A stretch of DNA of 64,000 bases from Takakia lepidozioides (lineage: Eukaryota; Streptophyta; Takakiopsida; Takakiales; Takakiaceae). Below are positions 23,701-35,000 of this stretch, one piece after another. The position numbers and the translations under genes are program-made. How positions within the stretch are numbered: the stretch's first letter is position 1; each line of letters begins with the position of its first letter. The notes beneath the pieces were generated by a model. The model ran no database searches. It was not told the origin of the DNA and saw only the letters and a program-made list of their open reading frames with translations. The stretch spans positions 49,621,241 to 49,685,240 of the forward strand of contig CM060731.1 of the NCBI GenBank assembly GCA_030704615.1, written 5' to 3'.

Positions 23701-24014
23701 CTGCATTATTCAATGTTAAATACAATGCAAATATTCCGTACAATCTGCAAGTTGACCTCTCGTAGTCGGTGCACATTATGCCTGATCTATGGAGGTAACG
23801 CATAAACATAAAATATTCAATTATGAAAGTCGTTACCGACTATGATAATAGCACTAATGTAAGCACGCTGTAGCACAACCCGTGTCACTTGCAACTCCTC
23901 CACGAGGACCACTCACCGACCACCCGAAGCATGCAACATAGTCGCCACCAACTATGTTCTTGCACCGACAAAATGAATTGCCCCGCCACTGTTGGTAATA
24001 GTCGTTATCGACTA
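20798..24014. repeat. dispersed 16-bp palindrome TAGTCG-N4-CGACTA
   Basis: Seven copies at 20798, 20841, 21026, 22400, 23827, 23939 and 23999, each 16 bp with six-base arms and a four-base centre that differs each time (ATAC, GTGT, ACAA, GCAC, TTAC, CCAC, TTAT). Four are perfect; three have one arm mismatch. Weaker forms occur near 22502, 22551 and 23762. All lie outside the recognised coding parts, in introns or spacers of the nested block, and I see none elsewhere in the window. Confidence 0.75.
21263..21838 (+). CDS. RING-H2 zinc finger protein (E3 ligase-like)
   Basis: About 191 codons ending in TGA 21836-21838. The N-terminal half is acidic (DSESESSDESVDEEE) and the C-terminus is a complete C3H2C3 RING-H2: CTIC (21698), then C-L-H, SFHSAC, IDRW and CPLC, ending CPLCRRRL. 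Such domains normally recruit an E2 enzyme for ubiquitin transfer. The frame is open from a possible splice acceptor (CAACGTAG before 21263), so a 5' exon may be missing; the first in-frame start-like codons are GTG only. Downstream there is AATAAA-like CTAAATAAAC near 21998. It is convergent with the methyltransferase-like gene and lies inside the block nested in gypsy pol. Confidence 0.7.
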   Translation, partial: ESEEGGVVVRYDNDEGRGAEEHGSESGHSPDVNFQAVGIPTVEEDVRSRPASPQLVNITEYEEGMANCIAFLESKLPWWCALDSESESSDESVDEEEAGEYPLHGLQELEVVEEEDFHWSGVCMDSFVSSAEQVIVTAETKAMDSCTICLQSAQPGETIRTLTLCLHSFHSACIDRWVQVNGTCPLCRRRL

Positions 24015-25490
24015 TTGCTCGGTGGCTGCTGGAAGGTGGTGTTCTATGAAGGACATACCGTGGGCTTACACTTATCATTTTAATCCTTTGCCAACATTTT
24101 AAGAAAAAACTTCATGGCATGTGTTTTAATTGAAGATGGTAAATCCACCTGTGGTTCGCCAACATCTCCAGTTTGCAATGGAATTCGATTGAGGCAAGTC
24201 CATTTAAAAAAAAAAAATTGAATGGCCCGGCCGGCCCAACGCATCTCCGGATTTCAATTTCTGTCTTTGCATCCCCCTTGGAGAACATCACCAAGCACCC
24301 TTTGTCTTTCAATATGGAGGATGCCAGTGCCAATGCATGAGGAACTGTATCCTTGTTCTTGTTGTTCCAACTTGCAACAACATTTTCTCGGCCACTACCT
24401 TTCACAACTTGCCCATCGGGGAGGTCAATTATAACCAAATCCGCCCCTGCTTTCGTCCCCCTTGTCAAATGGTGTGAAGGGTCGGTTGGTACGTGCCTTT
24501 GAAGAAACGCGTCAATTTCCCCCCTCGGCTCCGGCCAACTATTGGACGACCCTTTTGTGGCCAATCTGCGGATGACTAATTGAAACCAATCGCAGTTTAA
24601 GCATTTGACCTCAGTGTTTACAACCCCCTCTTGCAAGGCTACTGCTTCGTACAACAGCACAGATGCAAGCTGCAGCACCCTATCCTCATTGCCTCCTGCC
24701 CCGAATGTTAACGTGTGAGCAGACCTATTCCTCCGCTCCACTTGGAAATTATGCAAGGCTTGGGTAAAATGTCCGTAAGCTTTCTCATGCCTGTTTGCAC
24801 CGTCTGTCTCATCAACACCCTCCATACCCGTGTTGCCTCCACGCCTTGTGCCTGGGGGGGTGACTTATACTGTGTTGGTGTTTTTTTTCGGTTTCTGCTT
24901 CATTTTCCTCTGTTTTTTCGTTGCGGCTGCTGCCTGTAGAGCCGTGTTTACTTCTTCTATTTGGGCTGCAGCAACATCGGCAGCCTCCTTGGCACCTTCC
25001 TCCGTCAAGGGCTCCATATTTGTTGGTGCCGGCAGTTCATGATTCGTGTACTTCTTGTACAATTCAGCCTCCTCCTCAGGAGTAAAATTCGGTGGCAAGT
25101 CGAGCCACCAGAAGCACGATAGATGTGATGCTTTCACGTATAGGCCCAACTGCCTTCTGTTGTACATTGTGCAGTCACCCCGTTGACTAGCCCATTGTGT
25201 GACCATGGCCGGCATACACTTTATGTGCTTGTTGGCGAGCAAGTAGAAATTGAGATACCTACAAAATTGTGCGAGACACGTGTTAATGTTCGGAACCTTC
25301 GCACTCCACCATGACTTAAACATTTGCACAAATGTAAATTGATGGAACTGTGATAACTATTCAAACCTGTAAACAATTCGACGGGCCGGTAGAGTCCCCC
25401 TTGGTTGCTTGGTAATCTGCCAGCTTCGAGCAGGGTCGTCCTTCATCTCGCTCCAAAATAATTCCCTCCATTATACGGAAATCGTCCACC
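22676..25490 (-). pseudogene. truncated methyltransferase-like gene, copy A
   Basis: This is homologous to exons 5-10 of the gene at 32073-38030. Shared segments: RYLNFYLLANKH against RYIKFVLLEENC; HLSCFWWLDLPP against HLSSCGWYLDCPP; DLVIIDLPDG against ELIILDIPDG; RGAREKSPRFVQT against RGARERSPAFIQT. Visible parts are 25490-25367 (exon 5 end, donor GTTTGA), 25258 to about 24112 (exons 6 and 7 joined, with TAA near 24863), 23663-23326 and 23208-22676 with an acidic C-terminus. The SAM-binding motif is altered to VVVDFTPGG and the downstream acidic motif (GIEGD in copy B) is not clear. Exons 1-4 are missing because the block ends at the retroelement junction. It is probably non-functional. Confidence 0.7.
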
Positions 25491-27803
25491 CTAAATCTGA
25501 CAAACCGCACACCTGAGTCCCATCAGTGGCTGAGCTCCTGAGTCCAACAAGACCCATAGTGGCCGGTACCTCTTGCCTGCCGGTCCACTCAAACAGAAAA
25601 TGTCATCCTGGTTGTCTAACATGACAACTCCAGGTGTCACCATGGCGCGCTCAATGGCTGGCCTAGCTGGCAGCTCCATCAACCTGACAGCTGCAGCTTG
25701 CCATGGCGCCGCCGTGGCAGTCTTGACCCTCACATCCGAGGGCCCCTCCGGCACTACACCTCCCACTATCTCCGTAGAAGATGAAGTAACCTCCCAACTC
25801 TCACAGAGTGTAGCTGCCAGCCTGAACACCTCAGCCGGTCTTACCCCCGACGTCGCAATCATGGTAGCCGAGAACAATGGAGCTTGGCACACAGATGTGG
25901 CTGCCCCCAGCAGCACACTCGCTGCCGTAGCCTTGGCAACACTAGGTAGTGGTGCTGCCCATGTAGCTCTCCCCAATGGCATAGTAACCTCCGCCTCGGT
26001 AACAGTCGGGCGAGAACTAGGTGCCATGGACGACGTCGACACTGTCTCCGCCAATGTGAATGATTGAGGAAGCCTAGCCTGACGGCTTGCCTCCCCACGC
26101 TGTGGATCCAACTCCACCTCTGCACCCCGTGGCTCAGGAACTCGTGCTGCTCCTCGAGTCACTGCCGCAGCTGACTCCACTTGCACTAGTGGTAGTGCTG
26201 CCCCGCTCATAGTGGTAGTGATAGTGGTGCCCCACCCACAGTGGTAGTGGTAGTGGCACCCCTCACTAGTTGTAGTGGTGCCCCACCCATAGTGGTAGTG
26301 GTAGTGGTACCCCTCACTAGTGGTAGTGTTGCCCTGCACATGAATCCCATGCCTCCTATGTCTCCTCCCTCAGGAGCAAGAGGTGGACCATCCAGCCTTG
26401 GAGCCGGTACCACCTGAGCTGTGGCCATGGCAGCGAGCCTCTGCTCTAGCTGCTGAAGCCGGTTGGCCATGCCTTGGTCACCACCCTGACCTCCGCGTCC
26501 TTGGCCATGTTGAGCTTGCCCTTGGCTTGCACCTCGTGCCTGGCCACCTCGTCCTCTCTGGGCTGCTCCACCTCGCCCCGGCCACCATTGTTCCCTTGGA
26601 ACTGGCCTGGGCGTAACTCAGGATGCAATCCATAGCACTGGGCCTCTCCATGTCCGTACCTACCACAATGCCCACACTGCAACTGTGCAGGCTGTGCCGG
26701 TGCCACACCATTGCCTCCCTCTGGGCAATCCTTCTTGACATGGGGTCCTCCACATGTCCAGCACACCACATCCGCCCGTTGTTGGCCAGCAAATGAAGGG
26801 AGAGACCCCTGCATCTGAGGTCCTCTCTGCCCTTCCCTGGGCTTCACTTGAGCCCCCTTGTTGCCTTGAGCACATTGAGGTAGTGGCTGGCTAGAAGCAC
26901 CACTACCCCGTGGTGCCTCCTTAGCAAATCCCACCATGACCATTGTTCCTCCACCATGTTGAGCTCTATCCGCTCTGCCAGCAAAAACACATTTGCTAAG
27001 GTGGGTTGGGCCGCTTGTAGGAGAGTTGCATCCCGCACCCTTCTCCTCAGCTCCTTGTCCAATATCCCGTACCAGAACTGGACTGCCTGAGCCTCCGTAA
27101 CCCCTTGGGTTACATTAATCAAGCGCCTCATGCGAGTAAAAGCCTCCCTCAAGCTCTCAGTAGGCTTCCGTTGGAACTCTTGCAAGCTCCTCAACTTCTC
27201 TGTCCTCACCCCTTGGTAGTTCATTCTCAACTATTCGAAGAACTCCACAACAAGGTTGAAGGCAGGCACCGCCACTGGTGCTGGTGCAGCAGTAGCTTGG
27301 ATGGACGTCGTAGTTGTTGTACCACTAGTCCCACTACTACTCGTGGAAACTATTGTTGTAGCTGCTGCTGCTGGTGCAGCTGCTGCCCTTGTGCCTCTAG
27401 TGCCTCTAGTGATGGAGACATAGTCGGGTGACCAATACATCCTCCACTCCTCGATCTCAACATCGTGCCCCAACCTAAACTCATGGTAATCATCCATGGG
27501 CGGCCCCTCAAGGTGCTGAAACAGCCCCTTCCATGCCATAAACTGCGTAAACAGTTGTGGATTGCGCATTTGCTGCAAGTCACACCAACTATCAAACTCT
27601 TGGATAAAATCATCCAACTCAATGGTGCCCACCGCCCCAGAATACCTTCGTGGCCCCTTGGTGGCTCCATACATTTCCTCCATCGTGTCCCACAACAATG
27701 GCAAGGAAACAACTTGCACCGCCGGTGTGAGTCCTCCTGATTCACAATCCGAATCAGAACCTTCCGTAGAAGACACAGGAGGTGAAGGTGACCTAAACCG
27801 CAC
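25491..27803 (-). pseudogene. gag and protease of PHD-gypsy element
   Basis: On the minus strand: an acidic N-terminus, a capsid-type region (LREAFTRMRRLINVTQGV, VQFWYGILDKELRRRV; about 27190-26990), two zinc knuckles (CWTCGGPHVKKDC near 26750 and CGHCGRYGHGEAQC near 26660), a low-complexity His/Tyr/Gly stretch produced by a GGTAGT repeat, and an aspartic protease start VLLDSGAQPLM at about 25535. The frame is split into several pieces by stops and frameshifts (27231, 26900, 26340). The protease is cut just after its active site by the nested block. Confidence 0.75.
26198..26325. repeat. GGTAGTGGTAGTGG minisatellite
   Basis: Imperfect repeats of GTGGTAGTGGTAGTGG with CCCCACCCA spacers inside the gag coding region. 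On the minus strand they encode alternating HYHYHYGWG and TTTTSEG. Slippage-prone and one cause of the broken frame. Confidence 0.7.
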
Positions 27804-30800
27804 ACCTCATCTCGTATACCCGCTAGTATTGCTAGTGCTCGTACCGGCACTTTCCCCAGCAACTAGTGGCACCTCCGTGTTGACAAACTGGCACTCAACC
27901 GGTCATGAACCTGTCTCTAATCCCCTCTCCACAAGGTAACCGGGTAGAGAACCCGATGCGGCTTATGGTCTGGAATACTAGGTTCCTAACATAGCCTGCA
28001 CCTGCACCTGCATCCACCGCAGGCACTCCTATGGTTGGCTGGTCATCACCTCCAACCTCACCACAGGAGAAACAAAGATGGTCTGACTGGTCATCAACCC
28101 AGCCTCACCATCGACAGCATGCTCTAGGGTGGGATCGACGATGAAGCCCGAGTCCACCACCTATAAAATCAAGCGCCCACACAAAACTAGCATGGCGCAC
28201 AATCAAGCATGCAGGTGTGGAGGGGATCCAAACACAAGAATGAAAACAACAACTCCCCCACACCAAAAATCTCTCCACAATGTCGCTCCTACAATCCAAC
28301 CCAAACCCGGACTGACTCTTGCCTCCACCTACGGAAAGGTCTCGGCCTACAGAGAAGGTGGAAAGCTATGAGGAAGGGAAACTAAAGCAATGCCTATCCC
28401 CAGCACGCTCTCATCCCAACACCTTTTTTTTTTTCCCTCTCTTCTCTCACTTGCATGACCATGAGAGCATCTTGTAGACACTCCTCAAACCGCCCTCCAC
28501 GAGCTCATGAAACTTGGCCTTCAAGGCCCCATGCAAGCCTCCACAGGGTCCGCCAGTGCCTCCTTACGTCCACCAGCCATTCCTTCGAATGGAACCACCT
28601 CAGGAAACCACATCATTCGTTGAAGGTTCAAAAATGGAGCAAATAGAGGTACATATAGGCCCCAACAACATTCTGTCCAAAGGAATTACCTGCAGGCTGG
28701 TCTCCCCCATAGTTAAAAATTGGGCTGAAAACCAGAAAAGATTACCTGCAGGGGAGTAATCCCCTTTGTTAAAACGCAACAGGGAGGCAATTCCAACTTT
28801 TCTGCCGGATCAGCTAGCTCAAAACCGTTGTTCTTCAGAGCCCAGCCTCCCCATCAAGGTCCCACGAAACGAGTGAAAAAAAATATATATATATATATAT
28901 ATATATTCACTCTACCGTTCGCGGCCTTCCGTGGCTCCATCCGCCACTACTCCTCACAGCCCGCCCTAGGCACTCGTTGGCCACGGGCTGCCCAATGATA
29001 CCCTGTGGTACCACTCCCACGAGCCTTCACGGCCCGCCATCCCCACGATCTGGTCACCGTGCCCACCCGTTGTGTCCGCACCACGACTTCCAACGGTCAC
29101 GGTCAACGGTCACGGTCAACCATCACGACCTGGGCTCGTGGTATCTCGTGATACCGCCCCAACGGCCCATCACGGCCACTATTCCCTGCGTTCCCTGGAA
29201 CTCCCAACGAGTTCCCATGCGTTCCCGGGCGTTCCCACGCGTTCCCGAGCTCTCCCCGAGCTGGGGTTTGCTCCAGTACCTGCTGCCGACGAGCTATGGC
29301 TTCTGCGGAGCCATCAGCCCCGTCGCCCTGCACTCTTGAGCTCTCACGGCCCACTAGAAGCGCCCCCAACTCAACAAACAAGCTATATGCTGCCCAACAA
29401 GCTCCATTTCTTCATGAAGCTCACAAAAACGAATCTGAAAATACACACCTTTACAAACTTGGTGCACCTGCAGTTCTACTGCACATTCCCTGGCTCTAGG
29501 ACGCCTCATTGCTGCCCTTCCAACCCTGCTCTTGCCACTCCAAGAGCCCTTACACTGCTGAGTTTCAGATTGAAACTCCAACTCAGCACATGCTTCACAA
29601 GTGCACTGATTTGCACACAAGAGGGACCAGCCCCCTCTCTTCACTCATACCTCTTCATGAGCTTGGAGCTAAAGCTCCCAACGGGCTGCGATGCATCCCC
29701 TCGCAGCTCCACCATTCGGTTGCTCCTCATCTACCCGCAACAACTAGTTTCGGGCAGAAATACCTGGAGCTGATCATATCATCTCCAACCTACAACACGC
29801 TAGCTTCCCATGCGCAAGCCACATTTTTGCAGCTCCTTAACTCGTCCCGCAGCTGAAGAAGACGACCACCAGTTCACCCACTCGTGGCCAATTTATATTA
29901 TCTTCACACCTTCCATTGCACACGCATGCTAAGCATATCCTGTGATGATCAATGTTACATTCCATTCATAGGCCACATATATGTTCTCAAACACTTCATG
30001 TGCATATTTCATGTTGCCGCATTTGCAGTACATGTTGAGAAGGGCAGTATCCAGGGTAGTGTTCATTGGATACAAAAAAGAAAAAGAAGTAACGTAGTGC
30101 ACCACCATGTGCCAGTGACCAGTTTATTACTAGGTGGTATGACCACGTTCCATAACACAACGAGACTTATGTTGTTGACATGCGATGTATTCTGCAAACT
30201 CAGCGAAGCAGAAAGGTGAAATGCTAAGGATCTTCACAGTCACAGCCCGGGTTTCTTTTTGGTAGACAGAACCAGTTACCTCCTGACCAGCTGAAAGAAG
30301 ATGAGTCTAGTGCCAATGCCCTGGAAAAGGCCCGACAAGCTTAGCCATCACAAGCATTAGAAACTGGTCTAGGTGTTTTCCCACTCTACCGCAGCAACAT
30401 ATGGATTGAACCTATTCCCTTTTAGTGGCTTAAAGCTGATGCTGCGTCACAGACCAGTTTGGCAATTCAGCAAGGCTGGACATAGTACAGGACAATAGTA
30501 GAAGCTGAAGAGACTAATGACTAAGCAAGGGAAGGTGAATAGTTAGAATGGGAAAGGCCAAGGGTTAGGCCACTAGACAGCAACCGAACACCAAGGAGCA
30601 GGAATCCTGAGTACATAGGAAGACTTGACGTGAGTCTATGGAGGGAGGGAGCCACAGTCCTTTGAGAAGCAAGACCAAGAGCCTACTTGGGCGGTTGTCT
30701 GTGGAATAAAGGTCTCCGTTTGTCCAAAAACAAAAAACAACCACTTAGCAAGAGGCAAGCAAAGGATTCAAGGCTGGGTGGTTAGCTTGCTCATACATCG

Positions 30801-31575
30801 TTTAAGGGTCTGGTCTTACTGTGACATATTGCCTCTACTTTTAGATCAGGCAGGCTTCCCTTCCCTTTCATTTGGGTGCTCCGGCAGTCTCCTAAATCTC
30901 CTTGGAGGATGATGGTTGTCCTTTACCATGTTTACAATTTGTGGAAAACCAATTTTTGGTTGTGTTCGGATGGTGCATTGGCTTGGTATTTTGAGCTAGA
31001 AATTATTAGTGTTGCATCAGAACCAAATGCACTATCCAATGTGAGAGATTTGATACGGTCCTCACAACTGCTGTGTCTAAAGTTGCCTTTTTTTCTATAT
31101 TTTTGGACTTGCTTTTGAAGACTTGGACAATCCAAATGTTGTTGCATATCTACATACAAGACTCATGAACAACCTTGCTACGGAGGTCGCGTCCAGTTTG
31201 GGCAGGTATATTGATTTCTATATACCCTTAGGTATAGGTAAATAATTTTTGTCAAACTATTTACCCTCCGGGTATCTGTAGCAAATTTTTGAGGTAAAAA
31301 TATCAATCAGGCTGTATCAAATAAGGATTATACTTGATGAAATGAGAGGGAGCCCAGGATAAACATTTGATAAGTATTGGGAAGGGGGAGGACTTCTGAT
31401 TTGGCCTTTCATCTGGATGACCCGGGAGGAGATGAATGTGAAGTGAGTGCATGGCATGAGCAGATATATGACCGCCTGACAGTGAGGGGCCGTATTTGTC
31501 ATGCTCACGAGAGATCGTGGAACGGCGGATATGTCTACTGGATACTATATCGGGGAGAGGGGGGGGTGCTATTCC
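27804..31575. other. 3.8 kb with no recognised gene
   Basis: No supported coding region. There is an (AT)n microsatellite at about 28883-28906, a tandem CGGTCACGGTCAA pair near 29093-29120, and GCGTTCCC-type repeats near 29190-29260. Open frames on both strands have no recognisable domains. The 5' LTR of the minus-strand gypsy element would be expected near 28 kb but no copy of the 19029-19327 repeat is found. Confidence 0.45.
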
Positions 31576-31637
31576 GTGAGCCCGGAGGCGTGAGCCTGTG
31601 AGCCCAGGAAAGCGTGAGCCCAGCACAGGCTCACGCC
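31576..31637. repeat. left GTGAGCC cluster (TIR candidate)
   Basis: Contains CGTGAGCCC, GGCGTGAGCC, TGTGAGCCC and GCGTGAGCCC in direct orientation and GGCTCACGCC inverted. GGCGTGAGCCTGTGAGCC (31587) corresponds to the reverse complement of 47239-47262. Confidence 0.5.
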
Positions 31638-32072
31638 ACGTCAGCATGCAAACAGTGCCTATTTCCGCGGATGTCACCTATTTCCGAGTGGTGTCACCTA
31701 TTTCCGCGGGTTGATGTGGGTAGAATTGAGAATGCCTGAACAGTTTTTGATGAGGTGGACTTCACCGTGATGGATTCACCAACCATTCTTCTAGCAGGAA
31801 TAGTTTGGGGACCAACTAGCAAATGATGCGAGAATGCTCTACACGAACCAAAGTGGTTTGTTTGTTTTCGCAATGTACTCAAGTCTGTGAGGTCCACAAA
31901 ACACCAAATAGATTGAAGGAACAATCCAGGCAGTCCATGCAACCCCCATCTCTAACAATAGTTTGTAACCATGAATGTGAATTCCACGCACACATTGCAA
32001 ACAGGACAACAAGGACACACAACCATCCCATTTCAAATTTGGCCCAGAATTAAACCAAAAGAAAACTTCATA
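31638..32072. other. 3' flank of MTase-like gene
   Basis: No gene. Probable 3' untranslated region of the minus-strand gene; no clear AATAAA signal was found. The phrase CACCTATTTCCG occurs twice near 31675-31700. Confidence 0.4.
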
Positions 32073-35000
32073 TCAAGTGTCGCAGTCATCACAATCAGTG
32101 TCCACCTCCTGTGCTATGTCATCTACAAAGATTCTGGCCCCAACACCACATGTTCTACGAAGGCCGTCGTAAGGTGGACTCCGAGTGCCATGAACGGACA
32201 TGCTTGCTGCGAGTGCCTCCGCATAGACAGGTAGCACGCAAGACCGAGGAGGACTGCAAACAAGTCCAAATAGGTGTGATAGCCCTGGAGGGCAAGTGGA
32301 AGCACGCGGACTCCTGCACATGTCCACAAAACCCCATTTTTAACACAATGATGCAATGCACAAGTCCAACAAAGAGGATGTCTCCCATGTGCACTTTGCC
32401 TCAAGAACAACGATTCTTGATATTGAAACAACAATGCAAGCATGCACAGGTTGAACTTACTCATAGGCAAAGTCGGAGTCCAGCTCCTTGTCAGAAGTTT
32501 CCTCTGTATCAGTATCAGCGGGACGGGGCTTCGGAAGGACTTGAGAAGTGTGTCCACCCAAACCCATCAGGAGGTTCTTGTAAATCTCAGCATCCCCTTC
32601 AATCCCAAAGAGATGTCGCGCACTGGCCTTGCAAGCGTGGTAAAAAGCACCTGCAGTGGAATAGAATGAATGAAGCAGACATTGAAGACACATTCAGAAC
32701 GGTGGGAAGTGCTGAAAGTGCAAGCTCAATCAAACCTCATGAAATGTGAATGTTGAAGAGACGAACCTGTGCCCATCGACAAATCCAGAACTCTGGCGTC
32801 TGTGTAGGTGCAGCACTCCACAATCGTTTGAATGAAAGCCGGGCTCCTCTCCCTCGCCCCTCTCCAAGGAACCCCATTCCCCCTTCGCAAGCACACGTTG
32901 CTGTCGACGTAGTTGTGATGCATGTCATCCGTGGGAGGATCTGTCCTGTCATCTATGCACTTGGCCCCATGAGTGATGGCGAACTCGGTAATGCCGGTCG
33001 GAGTCGTTTGTGGATGCACCCGGACGAGACAAACAGCTTCAAACAGACGAGTCTGCGAACATGACATCCACAAGGAACTAAGAAGCAAAAAAAAATCGGG
33101 CCCCTACATATGAGTTCGAGCGACCTATACACCCCATCCGAGAACAACCAAGAAGAGGAAGAAGAAGGCAAACTCACCATCTCTCCCGGACAATCCCCCT
33201 TCGTAAGGTACATGCTGTTCACACAATTCCATGTCTTCACGACTCTCATGCCCGAGGCTTTCAAATAGCTGGAAAGTGCACGGCGACACCGAACGTCGAT
33301 GGACTGGATGAGCACCAAAACACCTGCATCGGACAGGAAGAAGTTGCAAAAGGAGAAAACCCACCGCCAGTAGCGCTCATCAAAAGCATTCCAACCCGGA
33401 CAAGCACCCGATGGAGGGATATCCGGGACTGCCAACCCATCAGGGATGTCCAAGATGATGAGTTCGGCTGCATATGGCTTCTCCTTCCCGTTCACCCAGG
33501 ATTTGGTCATTTTAGCCTGCAAACAAAAATACAATGGAATTCTCACAAGTTTAGAAACGATCCATGCCCACAGCAGACAAAGACAACAGAAGCCACAGAA
33601 CCCAAAGAGAACACGCACCGTGCTGAGGAACTCCACAATCCTGTCCCACACTGGTGATGGCTCGCCCTTGTAATCAGATTTCTTCGACTCCATCATGGCA
33701 AGGAACCCGACGTTGGCCATCTCCAACCTGGTTGGGCGAATGACCCTCGTGGGATGTTCCACTGCATGGTACGGGTCCTTGGGATCAACCACCCCCTTGT
33801 TTTTTCTCCCGGATCCCCTACCATGCGGTGGAGTCTGCTGGACATGCTCCACAGGGCCAATATCTGCAATACTTCCCTGCCCTTGTGCCACCTTCCCTCT
33901 ACCCCTTCCCTTCCCCGCAACAACAGCAACATCTTTTCCCTTTGCCTTTCTTCCTCTACCTGGGGTATCCTGAGCGGGAGGCTCCTTCTCTATAAGAGTC
34001 CTCAAATTTCGTTCATGAATGTCGAGGTCGGCTGCTGCGGCAGTGGCTGCAATACGGTCATTCTCTCTCCTCAAAGACACCTCTGGAGCTGGGGTCTCAG
34101 AAGGAGGGCAATCCAAATACCAACCACAAGAAGAAAGATGGTCTGGGCCCCAGTCATGCAAGATCCCAGTAGTAAATATGGTCTGGTTGCCAGCAGGGAC
34201 AAGCCACAGGTCCACGAAATCTGGATGTTTGTCCAGGCAATTCTCTTCCAGGAGAACAAACTTTATGTACCTGCAGCAACAGAGACAGCCTCATTTTACA
34301 ATGGAAATATTGTGTGGCAATTTTCCATCACACCAGGAAGACCCCCTTCAATAGTATGCCACACAACACATTGCAACCACAACACAAATAAGTAGTGCAA
34401 GAGTGTGCACCTGTAAAGGCATCGTTTCCAGGCTTCCTCTCCTTTTTCTTGCTGGTCCAGCTCATTTGTTCGACTGATGCCACCCTCCTTGCTGAACTCT
34501 CTAAAGAAACAAGAGTGCCACACTGTGGCTCTCCATTTCCTCATGTATGCTTCGAAGGACACCTTCGGTGCTATCATACTGATGCCATAGTCAGCCAGCT
34601 GAGTATGCAGAACCGATCTGGCCCTTTCTTCCAACTGCAAAACAATACAAATGCAAGAATGAACCCAAAAGCAATCACAGCGAATGTAAGAGGCAATAGA
34701 AAGATAAGGACAGGAAAAGAGAAAAGACAGTGACACAGGGAAGGACATCACACCTGGCTCCAGTAAGTGGCCTTGTGAATCCAGGTGTCCAGCACATTGT
34801 CACTGACAGGAATGACACGCTGGGTCTTCTTCTCTTTCTCCGGCCTTGGGAACATGTGGGTATCCATAACTGTGGGATCGGAGTTCCATATCTGCAGCCA
34901 CTTCACCTTTTGTTCTGGAGACACAACGGCGGTAGACAACCTGTGCAACTTCTCCTGGGCCATTTCTGGCTTGCCTGGCTTGTTATAATGGTTTTTTATC

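Larger units (their letters stand above)
20755..25490. other. 4.7-kb block nested in gypsy pol
   Basis: The sequence between the integrase fragment and the protease fragment of the minus-strand gypsy element is unrelated to retroelements. It contains a plus-strand RING-H2 gene, a minus-strand methyltransferase-like gene in convergent orientation, and several 16-bp palindromes. The right edge lies just after the protease motif DSGAQPLM. I could not find terminal inverted repeats or a target duplication. Confidence 0.5.
18489..27803 (-). mobile_element. Ty3/gypsy element with PHD-finger integrase, split
   Basis: Minus-strand pieces of one element flank an unrelated block: gag and protease at 25491-27803 and integrase with PHD finger at 19587-20746, followed by a 3' LTR-like repeat. 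RT and RNase H are absent. The order and strand fit one element whose pol was replaced or interrupted by 20755-25490, though two separate copies brought together would look the same. No 5' LTR is found to the right of gag. Confidence 0.55.

Noticed and set aside
24850-24870. Tiny intron removing the TAA in copy A (GTATAAGT ... CCCCCCCAG)
   Set aside because: It would be about 19 bases long, too short for a normal spliceosomal intron. A nonsense change is simpler.
25367-25490. Alternative frame FRVDDFRIMEGIILERDEG over the proposed exon 5 of copy A
   Set aside because: It is open and protein-like, but its phase does not match the next exon, whereas the other frame ends in YR with the same phase as copy B. 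I kept the latter while noting its TAA near 25465.
28883-28906. (AT)n tract as a functional site
   Set aside because: A simple microsatellite with nothing else around it.
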